A stretch of 64,000 nucleotides of DNA from Burkholderia humptydooensis (GTDB taxonomy: Bacteria > Pseudomonadota > Gammaproteobacteria > Burkholderiales > Burkholderiaceae), in contig NZ_CP013382.1 of NCBI RefSeq assembly GCF_001513745.1, positions 1,736,001 to 1,800,000 of the forward strand. The letters are read 5' to 3'. Both the position numbers and the translations under genes were made by a program. Position 1 is the stretch's first letter. Every line of letters starts with the position of its first letter. Positions 31,051-39,764 of the stretch are shown in pieces. The notes under the pieces were generated by a model. It made no database searches. It worked only from the letters and a program-made list of their open reading frames with translations, and had not been told where the DNA came from.

Positions 31051-32718
31051 ATGTTTCGTCGAGCCTTGATCGCCACCGCGTGCGCCGGATCGGCCATCGC
31101 CCTCTACGCGTGCGGCGGCACCGACAGCAGCACGCCCGTCACGTCGCAAAACGCGTTGCAGACCGCGACGCCGATCAAGCACCTCGTCGTGATCTACGGC
31201 GAGAACGTATCGTTCGACCACTACTTCGGCACCTATCCGAACGCCGCGAACCCGCCGGGCGAGCCGGCGTTCAGCGCCGCGTCGGGCACGCCGCCGATCA
31301 ACGGCCTGTCGGGCCTGCTGCTCACCGCGAACCCGAACGCGACGAATCCCGCGAACGGCGCGGGCGCGGCCAATCCGTTCCGCCTCGACCGCACGCAGGC
31401 CGCGACGGCCGACCAGAACCACGCGTACACGGCCGAAGAGCAGGCGTACGACAACGGCCTCGCGGACCTCTTCCCGAAATACACGGGCAAGGGTTCGAGC
31501 GGCGGCGCGGGCGCGTTCGGCACGACGGGCCAGGTGATGGGCTACTTCGACGGCAACACGGTGACCGCGCTGTGGAACTACGCGCAGCGCTTCGCGATGA
31601 GCGACAACGCGTACACGTCGACCTACGGCCCGTCGACGCCGGGCGCGCTCAACGTGATCGCCGGCCAGACCGACGGGATGCAGATCGTGAAGACGTCGAA
31701 GGCCGTGTCGACGCTCGCGAAGACCTCGTACTACGTCAATGACGGCCAGGGCGGCCTCACGATGATCAACGACGTCGACCCGGGCTACGACGTGTGCTCG
31801 AGCCCGACCGATCAGGCGATGATGTCCGGCAAGAACATCGGCGATCTGCTGAACGCGCGCAACATCACGTGGGGCGGCTTCATGGGCGGCTTCAACCTGT
31901 CGACGGCGAACGCGAACGGCACGACGGGCTGCAAGCGCAGCACGATCGCGACCGCGGTGAACGCGGCGACGGCCGACTACATCCCGCACCACAACTGGTT
32001 CCAGTACTACGCGTCGACCGCGAACCCGCAGCACACGCGCCCGAGCGCGATCGCGGCGATCGGCTCGAGCGTCGAGACGGACGGCAAGACGCCCGAGCCC
32101 GCGAACCACCAGTACGACTCGGACGACTTCTTCGCGGCCGTGAAGGCGGGCAACTTCCCGTCGGTCAGCTTCCTGAAGGCGCCCGCCGCGCAGGACGCGC
32201 ACGCCGGCTACTCGGACCCGCTCGACGAGCAGCAGTTCGTGACGAAGATCATCAACTTCCTGCAGCAGCAGCCCGACTGGGCGAACACCGCGGTGATCGT
32301 CACGTACGACGACTCGGACGGCTGGTACGACCATGCGTACACGTCGCCGACGCGCGCGTCGTTCGACGCGGTCGATCAACTGAACGGCGACAGCGTGTGC
32401 GGCGCCGGCGCCGCGACGACGGGCGTCGCCGGCGCGCCCGTCAACGGCCGCTGCGGCCCGGGCACGCGGATTCCGTTCGTCGTCGTGTCGCCGTGGGCAA
32501 AGCAGAACTACGTGAGCCACACGCTGATCGACCAGGCGTCGGTCGTGCGCTTCATCGAGGACAACTGGCTCGGCGGCCAGCGGATCGGCGGCGGCTCGTT
32601 CGATGCGACGGCGGGCGACATGCGCGATCTGTTCGACTTCTCGGGCGCGGTGAACAAGACGCCGCTGTACCTCGACCCGACGCTCGGCACGAAGCTCGCG
32701 ACGGCGCCTTCGATCTGA
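31051..32718 (+). CDS. acpA: AcpA-type acid phosphatase / phosphoesterase lipoprotein
   Basis: A 555-residue phosphoesterase-family protein, related to phospholipase C and Francisella AcpA. The leader ends in the lipobox LYAC (Cys21), so it is lipid-anchored. The conserved start HLVVIYGENVSFDHYFGTYP gives the metal-binding Glu-Asn; other family blocks are STYGPSTPGALNVIAGQTDG, NYVSHTLIDQASV and VIVTYDDSDGWYDHA. It should hydrolyse phosphomonoesters at acid pH at the cell surface or in the periplasm. GGAG lies 11 bases before the ATG. A good intrinsic terminator follows at 32795. The gene name is from family resemblance. Confidence 0.88.
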   Translation: MFRRALIATACAGSAIALYACGGTDSSTPVTSQNALQTATPIKHLVVIYGENVSFDHYFGTYPNAANPPGEPAFSAASGTPPINGLSGLLLTANPNATNPANGAGAANPFRLDRTQAATADQNHAYTAEEQAYDNGLADLFPKYTGKGSSGGAGAFGTTGQVMGYFDGNTVTALWNYAQRFAMSDNAYTSTYGPSTPGALNVIAGQTDGMQIVKTSKAVSTLAKTSYYVNDGQGGLTMINDVDPGYDVCSSPTDQAMMSGKNIGDLLNARNITWGGFMGGFNLSTANANGTTGCKRSTIATAVNAATADYIPHHNWFQYYASTANPQHTRPSAIAAIGSSVETDGKTPEPANHQYDSDDFFAAVKAGNFPSVSFLKAPAAQDAHAGYSDPLDEQQFVTKIINFLQQQPDWANTAVIVTYDDSDGWYDHAYTSPTRASFDAVDQLNGDSVCGAGAATTGVAGAPVNGRCGPGTRIPFVVVSPWAKQNYVSHTLIDQASVVRFIEDNWLGGQRIGGGSFDATAGDMRDLFDFSGAVNKTPLYLDPTLGTKLATAPSI

Positions 32719-32794
32719 CGTCCTCGTCACGCACGCGGCGCGCCGCGCTGCCGCGCGACGCGCATTGCGCAATGCGCAACCGGCCGGCTGTCGT

Positions 32795-32823
32795 TCCGGC
32801 GGGCCACGCCGGATTTTTCTTTT
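32795..32823 (+). terminator. Intrinsic terminator after the acid phosphatase gene
   Basis: A perfect 7-bp stem (tccggcg / cgccgga) with a 5-base loop is followed at once by ttttt c tttt. It separates the phosphatase from the peroxidase gene and argues against peroxidase starts upstream of it. Confidence 0.85.
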
Positions 32824-32849
32824 GCACGATCACGACCGAACGCTCCAGC

Positions 32850-34349
32850 ATGGCCGAACCGCTTTCCGCGCAATCCGCTGCGCCTTCCCGCTCCGACGAT
32901 TCCGCCCGGCCTCCTCGCCCCGCCCGATTCGACGCGTGCGCATCGGCGGCGCCTTCCGCCCCCTTGCCCCATGCGCCCCATGCGCGCCGCCGCCGCGCGC
33001 ACGCGATGCGCCACGTGCTGTCGGCCGCCGCGTTCGGCGTGCTCGGTCTCGCCGCATTCGCGCTCGCGTTTCCCGAGCACGCGCCGAGCGCGGTCGGCGC
33101 GATCGTCGAAGACCTGACGGGCGCGAATCCGCATCCGGTCGTGCTGCGCCGCCCGGCCGCCGAACCGTTGAGCGCGGTCGCGCAGCTCGGCCGGGCGCTG
33201 TTCTTCGATCCGTCGCTGTCCGCGTCGGGCCGACAGTCGTGCGCGTCGTGCCATAGTCCCGACCATGCATACGGCCCGCCGAACGATCTCGACGTGCAAC
33301 TGGGCGGCGCCGCGCTGACGCGGCCCGGCTACCGGCCGCCGCCGTCGCTGATGTATCTGTACCGCCAGCCGAACTTCAGCATCGGCCCCGACTCGTCGGA
33401 GAACGACGATGCGGCGAGCGTCGCGCAACAGGCCGCGTCGGCGGCGGGCGTCGTGCGCGCGCAGAAGACGGCGGGCGCGGACGCCGCGCCGCAACTCGTG
33501 CCGCAAGGCGGGATGTTCTGGGACGGCCGCGCGGATACGCTGCAGCAGCAGGCGTTCGGCCCGCTGATGAATCCGGTCGAAATGGCGAACGCGAGCACCG
33601 ACGACGTCGCGCACAAGCTCGCGAACGCGCGGTACGCGCCGCAGTTCCGGCAGTTGTTCGGCCCGCGTATCTTCGACGACGCGCGTCTTGCGGTGTCCGA
33701 AGCAATGTTCGCGATCGCGCGCTACCAGGTGGAGGACCCGTCGTTCCATCCGTATTCGAGCAAGTACGACCGCTGGCTCGAAGGCGACGCGCGGCTCACG
33801 CAGGCCGAGCTGCGCGGGCTGCGGCTCTTCGACGATCCGGCGAAGGCGAATTGCGCGGGCTGCCATCTGTCGAAGCCGGGCGCGGACGGCCTGCCGCCGA
33901 TGTTCACCGATTTCCAGTACGAAGCGCTCGGCGTGCCGCGCAACCGCGCGCTCGCGCAGAACCGCAATCCGGCGTTCCACGATCTCGGCGTCTGCGGGCC
34001 GTTCCGCGACGACCTGAAAACGCAGACGCAATACTGCGGGATGTTCGCGACGCCGTCGCTGCGCAACGTCGCGACGCGCCGCGTGTTCTTCCACAACGGC
34101 GTCTATCACTCGCTCGATCGGGTGCTCGCGTTCTACAACCTGCGCAGCGTCGATCCGGGCAGGATCTATCCGCGCGACGCGAGCGGCCAAGTGCAGCAAT
34201 ACGACGACATCCCTAGCGCATATCGCGCGAACGTCGACGTCGCCGACGCGCCGTTCGACCGCAAGCCGGGCGACGCGCCCGCGATGACCGGGCAGGACAT
34301 GCGCGACATCGTCGCATTCCTGAACACGCTGACCGACGAGAAGCGCTGA
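32850..34349 (+). CDS. Di-haem cytochrome c peroxidase-family protein
   Basis: A 499-residue protein of the CCP/MauG family. After an N-terminal tail and a hydrophobic signal anchor (RHVLSAAAFGVLGLAAFALA) come two c-type haem sites: C131-ASC-H135 and C335-AGC-H339. FFDPSLSASGRQSCASCH and GMFWDGRADTLQQQAFGPL are family-typical blocks, and TPSLRNVATRRVFFHNG is the conserved C-terminal haem-ligand region. It would reduce peroxide or carry out MauG-like oxidation in the periplasm. The start is uncertain: the ATG at 32850 follows the terminator, and one at 33006 would leave just the signal anchor. Confidence 0.85.
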   Translation: MAEPLSAQSAAPSRSDDSARPPRPARFDACASAAPSAPLPHAPHARRRRAHAMRHVLSAAAFGVLGLAAFALAFPEHAPSAVGAIVEDLTGANPHPVVLRRPAAEPLSAVAQLGRALFFDPSLSASGRQSCASCHSPDHAYGPPNDLDVQLGGAALTRPGYRPPPSLMYLYRQPNFSIGPDSSENDDAASVAQQAASAAGVVRAQKTAGADAAPQLVPQGGMFWDGRADTLQQQAFGPLMNPVEMANASTDDVAHKLANARYAPQFRQLFGPRIFDDARLAVSEAMFAIARYQVEDPSFHPYSSKYDRWLEGDARLTQAELRGLRLFDDPAKANCAGCHLSKPGADGLPPMFTDFQYEALGVPRNRALAQNRNPAFHDLGVCGPFRDDLKTQTQYCGMFATPSLRNVATRRVFFHNGVYHSLDRVLAFYNLRSVDPGRIYPRDASGQVQQYDDIPSAYRANVDVADAPFDRKPGDAPAMTGQDMRDIVAFLNTLTDEKR

Positions 34350-34389
34350 GCTTCGCGATTCCGGGCTCGCTCGCCCCCGTTACTATCTT

Positions 34390-35830
34390 CATGCCCCGAT
34401 AATCGGGGCTTTGGCCAGCCAGGCCCGGCATGATTCCCGCCCCCAGTCGCAGTCATGATCCGGGGGGTGTTGTCACCGGGCCCGGTGGGTGGCTGGTGAT
34501 CGCTGATAGGGGTTTGGCCGGGCTTTCCCGACGCCGTCCGTAACGTGGATGCCGAGACTTGCCACCGTTGTTGCAGGCCAATCCGTTCACTCTGCACAAA
34601 CCGCGATGCAAGAAACCAAACAACATGACGCCGTCGATGTCTTCGTCGGCGTCGACGTCGGTAAAGGCCAGCATCACGCCGTCGCACTCGATCGAAACGG
34701 CAAGCGTCTTTACAACAAGGCACTACCCAACGACGAGGTCAAGCTGCGCGCCCTCATCGCCGAACTCAAGACTCACGGTCGACTGCTGTTCGTCGTCGAT
34801 CAGCCTTCCACCATCGGTGCGCTTCCTGTAGCCGTCGCCCGCGCTGAAGGCGTACTCGTCGCCTATCTGCCCGGACTGGCCATGCGCCGCATCGCTGATT
34901 TGCATGCCGGCGAAGCCAAGACCGATGCCCGCGACGCCGCGATCATTGCTGAAGCCGCCCGCTCGATGCCACATACGCTGCGCTCGCTTCGACTGGCCGA
35001 CGAGCAGCTCGCCGAACTCACCATGCTCTGCGGCTTCGATGACGACCTCGCCGCTCAGGTCACGCAAACCAGCAACCGCATTCGCGGCCTGCTTACTCAA
35101 ATCCATCCGGCGCTCGAACGCGTTCTCGGACCGCGCCTCGACCATCCGGCGGTGCTCGATCTGCTTGAGCGCTACCCGTCCCCGAGCGCACTTGCTGCTG
35201 CCAATGAAAAGACGCTCGCCAACCGCCTGACCAAGCTCGCACCGCGCATGGGCAAGAACTTGGCGGCCGAAATCGTTCAAGCGCTGAACGAGCAAGCCGT
35301 AATCGTGCCCGGCACGCAGGCCGCCACCATCGTCATGCCTCGTTTGGCCCAGCAACTTGCCGCCTTGCGCAAGCAGCGTGACGAAATCGCTGCCGAAGTT
35401 GAGCGGCTGGTGCTTGCTCACCCTCTTTGGCCAGTCCTGACCAGCATGCCGGGAGTCGGCGTCAGGACCGCTGCCAGACTCCTGACCGAAGTCGCCCAAA
35501 AAGCCTTCGCCACGGCTGCTCATCTGGCGGCCTACGCTGGTCTCGCGCCGGTCACCCGGCGCTCAGGCTCGTCGATCCGGGGCGAACACCCGTCCAGACG
35601 TGGCAACAAGGTGCTCAAACGCGCCTTGTTCCTCTCCGCCTTCGCTGCCTTACGAGACCCAGTCTCACGGGCCTATTACTTGCGCAAGATCCAGCAGGGC
35701 AAGCGCCACAACCAGGCACTCATCGCGCTCGCACGGCGACGCTGCGACGTCCTGTTTGCCATGCTGCGCGACGGCACCATTTACCAACCCAAGTCAGCCC
35801 CTGACGCTTGACGAAACACATAGGGGCACC
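34390..35830 (+). mobile_element. IS110-family insertion sequence, apparently complete
   Basis: About 1.44 kb around one intact transposase. A short, imperfect inverted repeat, tgccccgat at 34392 and tgcccctat (reverse strand) at 35828, 8 of 9 bases alike, marks the likely ends. No flanking target duplication is apparent, as usual for this family. A small palindrome (ccccgataatcgggg) lies at the left end. The GC content is visibly lower than in neighbouring genes. It sits just 40 bp after the peroxidase stop. End positions are estimates. Confidence 0.75.
34606..35811 (+). CDS. IS110-family DEDD transposase
   Basis: A 401-residue transposase. The N-terminal RuvC-like DEDD domain has VFVGVDVGKGQHH (first Asp) and GEAKTDARDAAIIA (the last Asp pair). 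The C-terminal transposase_20 domain has LTSMPGVGVRTAARLL, AAYAGLAPVTRRSGSS and RGNKVLKRALFLSAF with the conserved Ser. There is no frameshift or stop, so it should be active; these enzymes use an RNA-guided (bridge RNA) mechanism encoded in the element ends. The start at MQETKQHD gives the usual family length. Confidence 0.93.
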   Translation: MQETKQHDAVDVFVGVDVGKGQHHAVALDRNGKRLYNKALPNDEVKLRALIAELKTHGRLLFVVDQPSTIGALPVAVARAEGVLVAYLPGLAMRRIADLHAGEAKTDARDAAIIAEAARSMPHTLRSLRLADEQLAELTMLCGFDDDLAAQVTQTSNRIRGLLTQIHPALERVLGPRLDHPAVLDLLERYPSPSALAAANEKTLANRLTKLAPRMGKNLAAEIVQALNEQAVIVPGTQAATIVMPRLAQQLAALRKQRDEIAAEVERLVLAHPLWPVLTSMPGVGVRTAARLLTEVAQKAFATAAHLAAYAGLAPVTRRSGSSIRGEHPSRRGNKVLKRALFLSAFAALRDPVSRAYYLRKIQQGKRHNQALIALARRRCDVLFAMLRDGTIYQPKSAPDA

Positions 35831-35995
35831 CCCCCGGTTCCCCGGCCCACGCCGCCGGCGACGGCCGGCGCCCGCAAGCTACAACGTCTCCGAGTTGTTC
35901 GTCGCGCGGCGCGATTTCTATAACGTTCGTACGGCCGTCGGTCATCGACGGGTCCGTGCATCGCATTACTTCAACAATACGATGGAGAATTCGAC

Positions 35996-36319
35996 ATGAC
36001 CCAGAAATTCGTCGGTACGCATGTCGTCGGGCCGCGCGAGAAGCTGCCGCCCGGCAAGCCGTGGATCAATGCGCCGCTGACCGTCAAGGTTCCGTTCCCG
36101 GCGGAATTCACCGCCATTCCCGTTGTCATCGCGAGCGCGTTGCAGGACCCGAAACATGCGTCTCCGTATCCGGACACGTTCGCCGTCACCGTGATCAACG
36201 TCAGCAAGACCGATTTCACGGTCAACATCTGCCGCACCGATTACGTTCGCGACGAGTACACGACGAGCGGCTGGGGCCAGAATCTGCATCTGGCCTACAT
36301 CGCGGAGACGCCCGCCTGA
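35996..36319 (+). CDS. H-type lectin domain protein
   Basis: A 107-residue protein that resembles the H-type lectin family (Pfam H_lectin; snail agglutinin and discoidin C-terminal domain). The signs are KPWINAPLTVKVPFPAEFTA, then IPVVIASALQDP and FAVTVINVSKTDFTVNICRTDY, the last being the core beta strands of the fold. No signal peptide is present. GGAG 9 bases upstream supports the ATG. Family members bind N-acetylgalactosamine or similar sugars as trimers or hexamers. The gene is isolated, 170 bp right of the IS110 element. Its role in a bacterium is unknown. Confidence 0.78.
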   Translation: MTQKFVGTHVVGPREKLPPGKPWINAPLTVKVPFPAEFTAIPVVIASALQDPKHASPYPDTFAVTVINVSKTDFTVNICRTDYVRDEYTTSGWGQNLHLAYIAETPA

Positions 36320-36374
36320 TCGAGCATTCGGCGCGGCATTCGCGGCGCGCGACGCGCCTCCGATGTTCGCGCGG

Positions 36375-36419
36375 AAAACGGCGATGCCTGTCGAATCGCG
36401 CCGGCGGCAGGCATCGCCG
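36375..36419 (-). terminator. Intrinsic terminator after the ClC gene
   Basis: A perfect 12-bp stem (cggcgatgcctg and its complement) with a 17-base loop is followed on the minus strand by TTTTC. It lies 32 bp after the end of the chloride-channel gene. Confidence 0.75.
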
Positions 36420-36450
36420 ATCGACATCGCCGATTGCGCCGTCGAGCCGG

Positions 36451-37779
36451 TCACGCCTTTCTTTCTCTCCTCCGCGCGAGCACCCGAAACGCCGCGACCG
36501 CGCCCGCCGCCGCGATCAGCATCGGAATCAGGAAATCGTGCCCAACGCGCGTGAACTCGACCACGAGCACGATCGCGGTGAGCGGCATCTGCATCGACGC
36601 GGCGAGAAACGCGGCCGCGCCGACGATCGCGAACGCGCCGGTCGGCTCGCCCGGCCACGCAACACTCCATAGCCCGCCGAGCACGATCGCGAGCAACGCG
36701 CCGTTCGCGATCCCCGGCGTCAGCAGACCGCCCTCGGCGCCCGCGCGCAGGCTGCTCCACGTGATCGCGATCTTCAGCACGAGCAGCGTCGCCGCGAGCC
36801 CCATCGCGAGTTGTCCGTCGAAGCCGAGCGCGACCGGCCCCTTGCCGTTGCCGAGTAGTGGCGGAAACACCGTCGCGAGCGCGCCGACGATCGTGAAGTT
36901 GACGAGCGCGAGCACCGGCAGCCGCGCGTCCTTCGGCGCGCGCGCCCGCGCGTGTGCGGTCAGCCGCGCGAAGCCGTACGCGGCGACGCCGAAGAGCGGC
37001 CCGCACACGGCCGACCACGCGAACAGCGAAGCGCCGGCCGCGAGCGGCGCGACGTGGTACTGCTGCTCGTTGCCGAGCCCGATCCAGGCGACGAGCGTCG
37101 CGATCGCGGACGTCGCGACGGCCGGCACGAGCGCGCGCCACGCGAACGTGCCGAGCAGCACCTCGAGCACGAACAGCGCGCCGCCGAGTGGCACGTTGTA
37201 GACGGCGGCGAGCCCGGCGCCCGCGCCGCACGCAACCATCACCCGCGCGTCGGCAGCGGGCAGCCCTACGCGATGCGCGAGCCAGCCGGCCCACATCGCG
37301 CCGATCTCGCGCGGCGCGACCTCGCGGCCGAGCGGCGAGCCGAGCGCGACGGAGACGATCTGCAGCAGCGCGTGCGCGGTCGTGCTCGCGGCCGGCATTC
37401 GCGGATCGTCGGCGCGCACCGCGCGGCGAATGCCGACGAGCGGCGCGCCGAACCGGTACAGCGCCCACCAGCCGCCGCCCGCGACGACGCCGCAACCGAT
37501 CAGCACCACGAACCGCCGCAGCGGCGGCGCGGCCGTCACGCCCTGAAGGAAGCTCTCTTCGCCGATCGCGTGCGCGACGTCGTACCCATACGCGACGTGC
37601 TGGATCGCGTGCAGCAGCAGCGCGAGCAGCATGCCGCCCAGGCCCGCGCCGACACCCGTCAGCAGCGTGACGGCGGCGAGCTCGACGAGCGGACCGCGCG
37701 CGGCGGCGGACGCGGATGACGACGGCCGGGCGGAAGGAATCGACGAAGCGGACGAAGCAGATGCGATCGGATTGAACAT
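36451..37779 (-). CDS. ClC-family chloride channel/transporter
   Basis: A 442-residue membrane protein with about 10-12 hydrophobic helices. The ClC selectivity blocks are present: SPLGREVAPREIGA (the GREGP-type loop with the gating Glu position), AGAGLAAVYNVPLGGALFVL and AGAEGGLLTPGIANGALLA. It would move chloride or exchange it for protons across the inner membrane. MFNPIASASS is the likely start. It has no partner gene and ends at a hairpin terminator. Whether channel or antiporter cannot be told. Confidence 0.88.
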   Translation of the reverse strand: MFNPIASASSASSIPSARPSSSASAAARGPLVELAAVTLLTGVGAGLGGMLLALLLHAIQHVAYGYDVAHAIGEESFLQGVTAAPPLRRFVVLIGCGVVAGGGWWALYRFGAPLVGIRRAVRADDPRMPAASTTAHALLQIVSVALGSPLGREVAPREIGAMWAGWLAHRVGLPAADARVMVACGAGAGLAAVYNVPLGGALFVLEVLLGTFAWRALVPAVATSAIATLVAWIGLGNEQQYHVAPLAAGASLFAWSAVCGPLFGVAAYGFARLTAHARARAPKDARLPVLALVNFTIVGALATVFPPLLGNGKGPVALGFDGQLAMGLAATLLVLKIAITWSSLRAGAEGGLLTPGIANGALLAIVLGGLWSVAWPGEPTGAFAIVGAAAFLAASMQMPLTAIVLVVEFTRVGHDFLIPMLIAAAGAVAAFRVLARRRERKA

Positions 37780-38101
37780 GTGCGATGACGAATCGAGGAA
37801 GCGAACGCGCGCGTCTCGGCACGCTCGCTCGGCATGAACGAATGGCGCCATCGTATGCGCCAGTCAATCATGAAACAAATGGATTTTTCTTATCCATTGA
37901 TGAGTTTTACACATTCAATCCGACGTCACGCGTTGCGCTCGTCCCGCCCGGACCGGCGACGCTGTCCGTGTCACGCCCCAGGCGCCCCTCCTCGCGTTTT
38001 CCCTGATCGCCGCGCGCTTGACACCGCGCATCGCATCGACAACACTTCGTGACGCCGCAAGTGTGATCACGGATCACAGATCAAACTACAAGGAGTCCGT
38101 C
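37780..38101. other. Divergent intergenic region between ClC and GntR genes
   Basis: About 320 bp, AT-rich around 37860-37920 (aaatggatttttcttatcc). It must contain promoters for both genes. A 7-bp inverted repeat (aatggat / atccatt) lies at 37878-37898. Confidence 0.45.
38063..38077. promoter_or_regulatory. Candidate GntR operator
   Basis: A perfect inverted repeat, GTGATC-acg-GATCAC, lies 25 bp before the TTG start of the GntR gene, within its likely promoter or leader. FadR/GntR-subfamily proteins bind short palindromes of this size and often regulate themselves. It is positional inference only. Confidence 0.5.
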
Positions 38102-38830
38102 TTGGCGCCGCGCATCGTCCCGCCCGCTCTCGAAGCCATCGAACAGGAAACGATGGCCGACAAGGTCTACCAGCAACTGCGCGAGGCGCTGATGAGCGGC
38201 CGCTTCGCGCCCGGCCAGGCACTCAGCCTGCGCAGCGTCGCCGAGGCGGTCGGCTCGTCGACGATGCCCGTGCGCGCCGCGCTCACGCGGCTGCGCGCGG
38301 AGCGCGCGCTCGTCGACGGCCCGAACCGTGCGCTCGTCGTGCCGCCGATGACGGTCGAGATGCTCGACGAGCTGCGCGACGTGCGGATCGCGCTCGAAGG
38401 CTGCGTCGCCGAGCGCGCGGCGACGCGGATGACCGACGCGCAGATCGCCGGCGTGCGGCGCATCTGCGAGACGATGAACGCGCACGTCGAAGCCGGCCGA
38501 AGCCGCGCGTACCTGCAAAGCAACTTCGCGTTCCACAACGCGATCTACACGCACGGCGCGAGCGAGAACACGCTCGCGATCATCCGGAATCTATGGATGC
38601 GGATCGGCCCGTTCCTGAACATGGTCGCGCTCGACGTGCCGCATATGCGGCGCTCGATGGACGCGCACCGCGCGATCGTCGACGCGCTCGAGCGCCGCGA
38701 CGGCGCGGGCGCGCGTGCGGGCATCGCGCTCGACATCGGCGGCGCCGCGCACGACCTCGCCGGGACGCTCGCGGCCGGGCGCGAGCGGCTCGGCCCGCGC
38801 CGGCTCGCGAAGAACGCGAAGAACGAATAG
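38102..38830 (+). CDS. GntR-family (FCD) transcriptional regulator
   Basis: A 242-residue protein. The winged helix is at residues about 20-85 (MADKVYQQLREALMSGRFAP, LRSVAEAVGSSTMPVRAALT). The FCD ligand domain follows with LRDVRIALEGCVAERAATRM and FAFHNAIYTHGASENTLAIIR, including the His residues that bind metal in this subfamily. The start is a TTG with AAGGAG 7 bases upstream; no suitable ATG exists nearer. It heads a run with SDR, BKACE and MFS genes and is the probable repressor of that cluster, acting through the palindrome at 38063. Confidence 0.87.
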   Translation: MAPRIVPPALEAIEQETMADKVYQQLREALMSGRFAPGQALSLRSVAEAVGSSTMPVRAALTRLRAERALVDGPNRALVVPPMTVEMLDELRDVRIALEGCVAERAATRMTDAQIAGVRRICETMNAHVEAGRSRAYLQSNFAFHNAIYTHGASENTLAIIRNLWMRIGPFLNMVALDVPHMRRSMDAHRAIVDALERRDGAGARAGIALDIGGAAHDLAGTLAAGRERLGPRRLAKNAKNE

Positions 38831-38895
38831 GCTTCGCGAATCGAATCATCTGCATCGCCAAACAAAACAACTGACATCACTGGAGACAGACACGC

Positions 38896-39693
38896 ATGGC
38901 CGCAATCGATCTGCTGAAACCATACGCCGGGCTGCGCGTACTCGTGACGGGCGGCGCGTCCGGCATCGGACTCGCGATCGCCGACGCGTTCGCCGAATGC
39001 GGCGGCAAGGTTCACGTCTGCGACGCGTCCGAGAAGGCGCTTGCCGCGCTCGCGGACCGGCCGTCGCGCGCCGCGCTCGGCACGACGCTCGCCGACGTCG
39101 CCGATCCGGCCGCCGTTGGGCGCGTGTTCGACGATGTCGCGCGCACGCTCGGCGGGCTCGACGTGCTCGTCAACAACGCCGGCGTCGCCGGACCGACGGG
39201 CGGCATCGACGAGATCGATCCCGCGCAATGGGAGCAGACAGTCGCGATCAACCTGAACGCGCAGTTCCAGTTCGCGCGCCGCGCGGTGCCGATGCTGCGC
39301 GACGCGCCGCACGGCGGCGCGATCATCGCGCTGTCGTCGGTCGCGGGGCGGCTCGGCTATGCGTTTCGCACGCCGTATTCGGCCACGAAGTGGGCGGTCG
39401 TCGGCCTCGTGAAGAGCCTCGCGATCGAGCTCGGCCCGCTCGGCATCCGCGTGAACGCGATCCAGCCGGGCATCGTGCGCGGCCCGCGGATGCGCCGCGT
39501 GATCGAGGCGCGCGCCGCGCAACTCGGCATCGGCCACGACGAGATGGAAGCGCGCTATCTCGAGAAAATCTCGCTGCGCCGGATGACCGATCCGGACGAG
39601 ATCGCGGCGACCGCGCTCTTCCTCTGCTCGCCGGGCGGGCACGGGATTTCCGGACAGACGATTTCCGTCTGCGGCAACGTCGAGGCGCTCTGA
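38896..39693 (+). CDS. Short-chain dehydrogenase/reductase
   Basis: A 265-residue classical SDR. The NAD(P)-binding motif is LVTGGASGIGLAIADAF, followed by VLVNNAGVAGPTGG; the catalytic Tyr and Lys are in YSATKWAVVG, and the C-terminal GISGQTISVCGNVEAL is usual. It oxidises or reduces a hydroxyl/keto group. Located just before a beta-keto acid cleavage enzyme, it probably makes the beta-keto acid from a beta-hydroxy acid. A sugar-type substrate is an alternative. GGAG precedes the ATG. Confidence 0.9.
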   Translation: MAAIDLLKPYAGLRVLVTGGASGIGLAIADAFAECGGKVHVCDASEKALAALADRPSRAALGTTLADVADPAAVGRVFDDVARTLGGLDVLVNNAGVAGPTGGIDEIDPAQWEQTVAINLNAQFQFARRAVPMLRDAPHGGAIIALSSVAGRLGYAFRTPYSATKWAVVGLVKSLAIELGPLGIRVNAIQPGIVRGPRMRRVIEARAAQLGIGHDEMEARYLEKISLRRMTDPDEIAATALFLCSPGGHGISGQTISVCGNVEAL

Positions 39694-39764
39694 TCCGCCG
39701 CCATTCATTCGCCCTTCATTGCCTCCATCTCCCTTCACCGCCGAGCATCGAAAGGAGCCCTAAC

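Noticed and set aside
34350..34605. Separate small gene before the transposase
   Set aside because: This stretch is the left end of the IS110 element, where non-coding (bridge RNA) sequence is expected.
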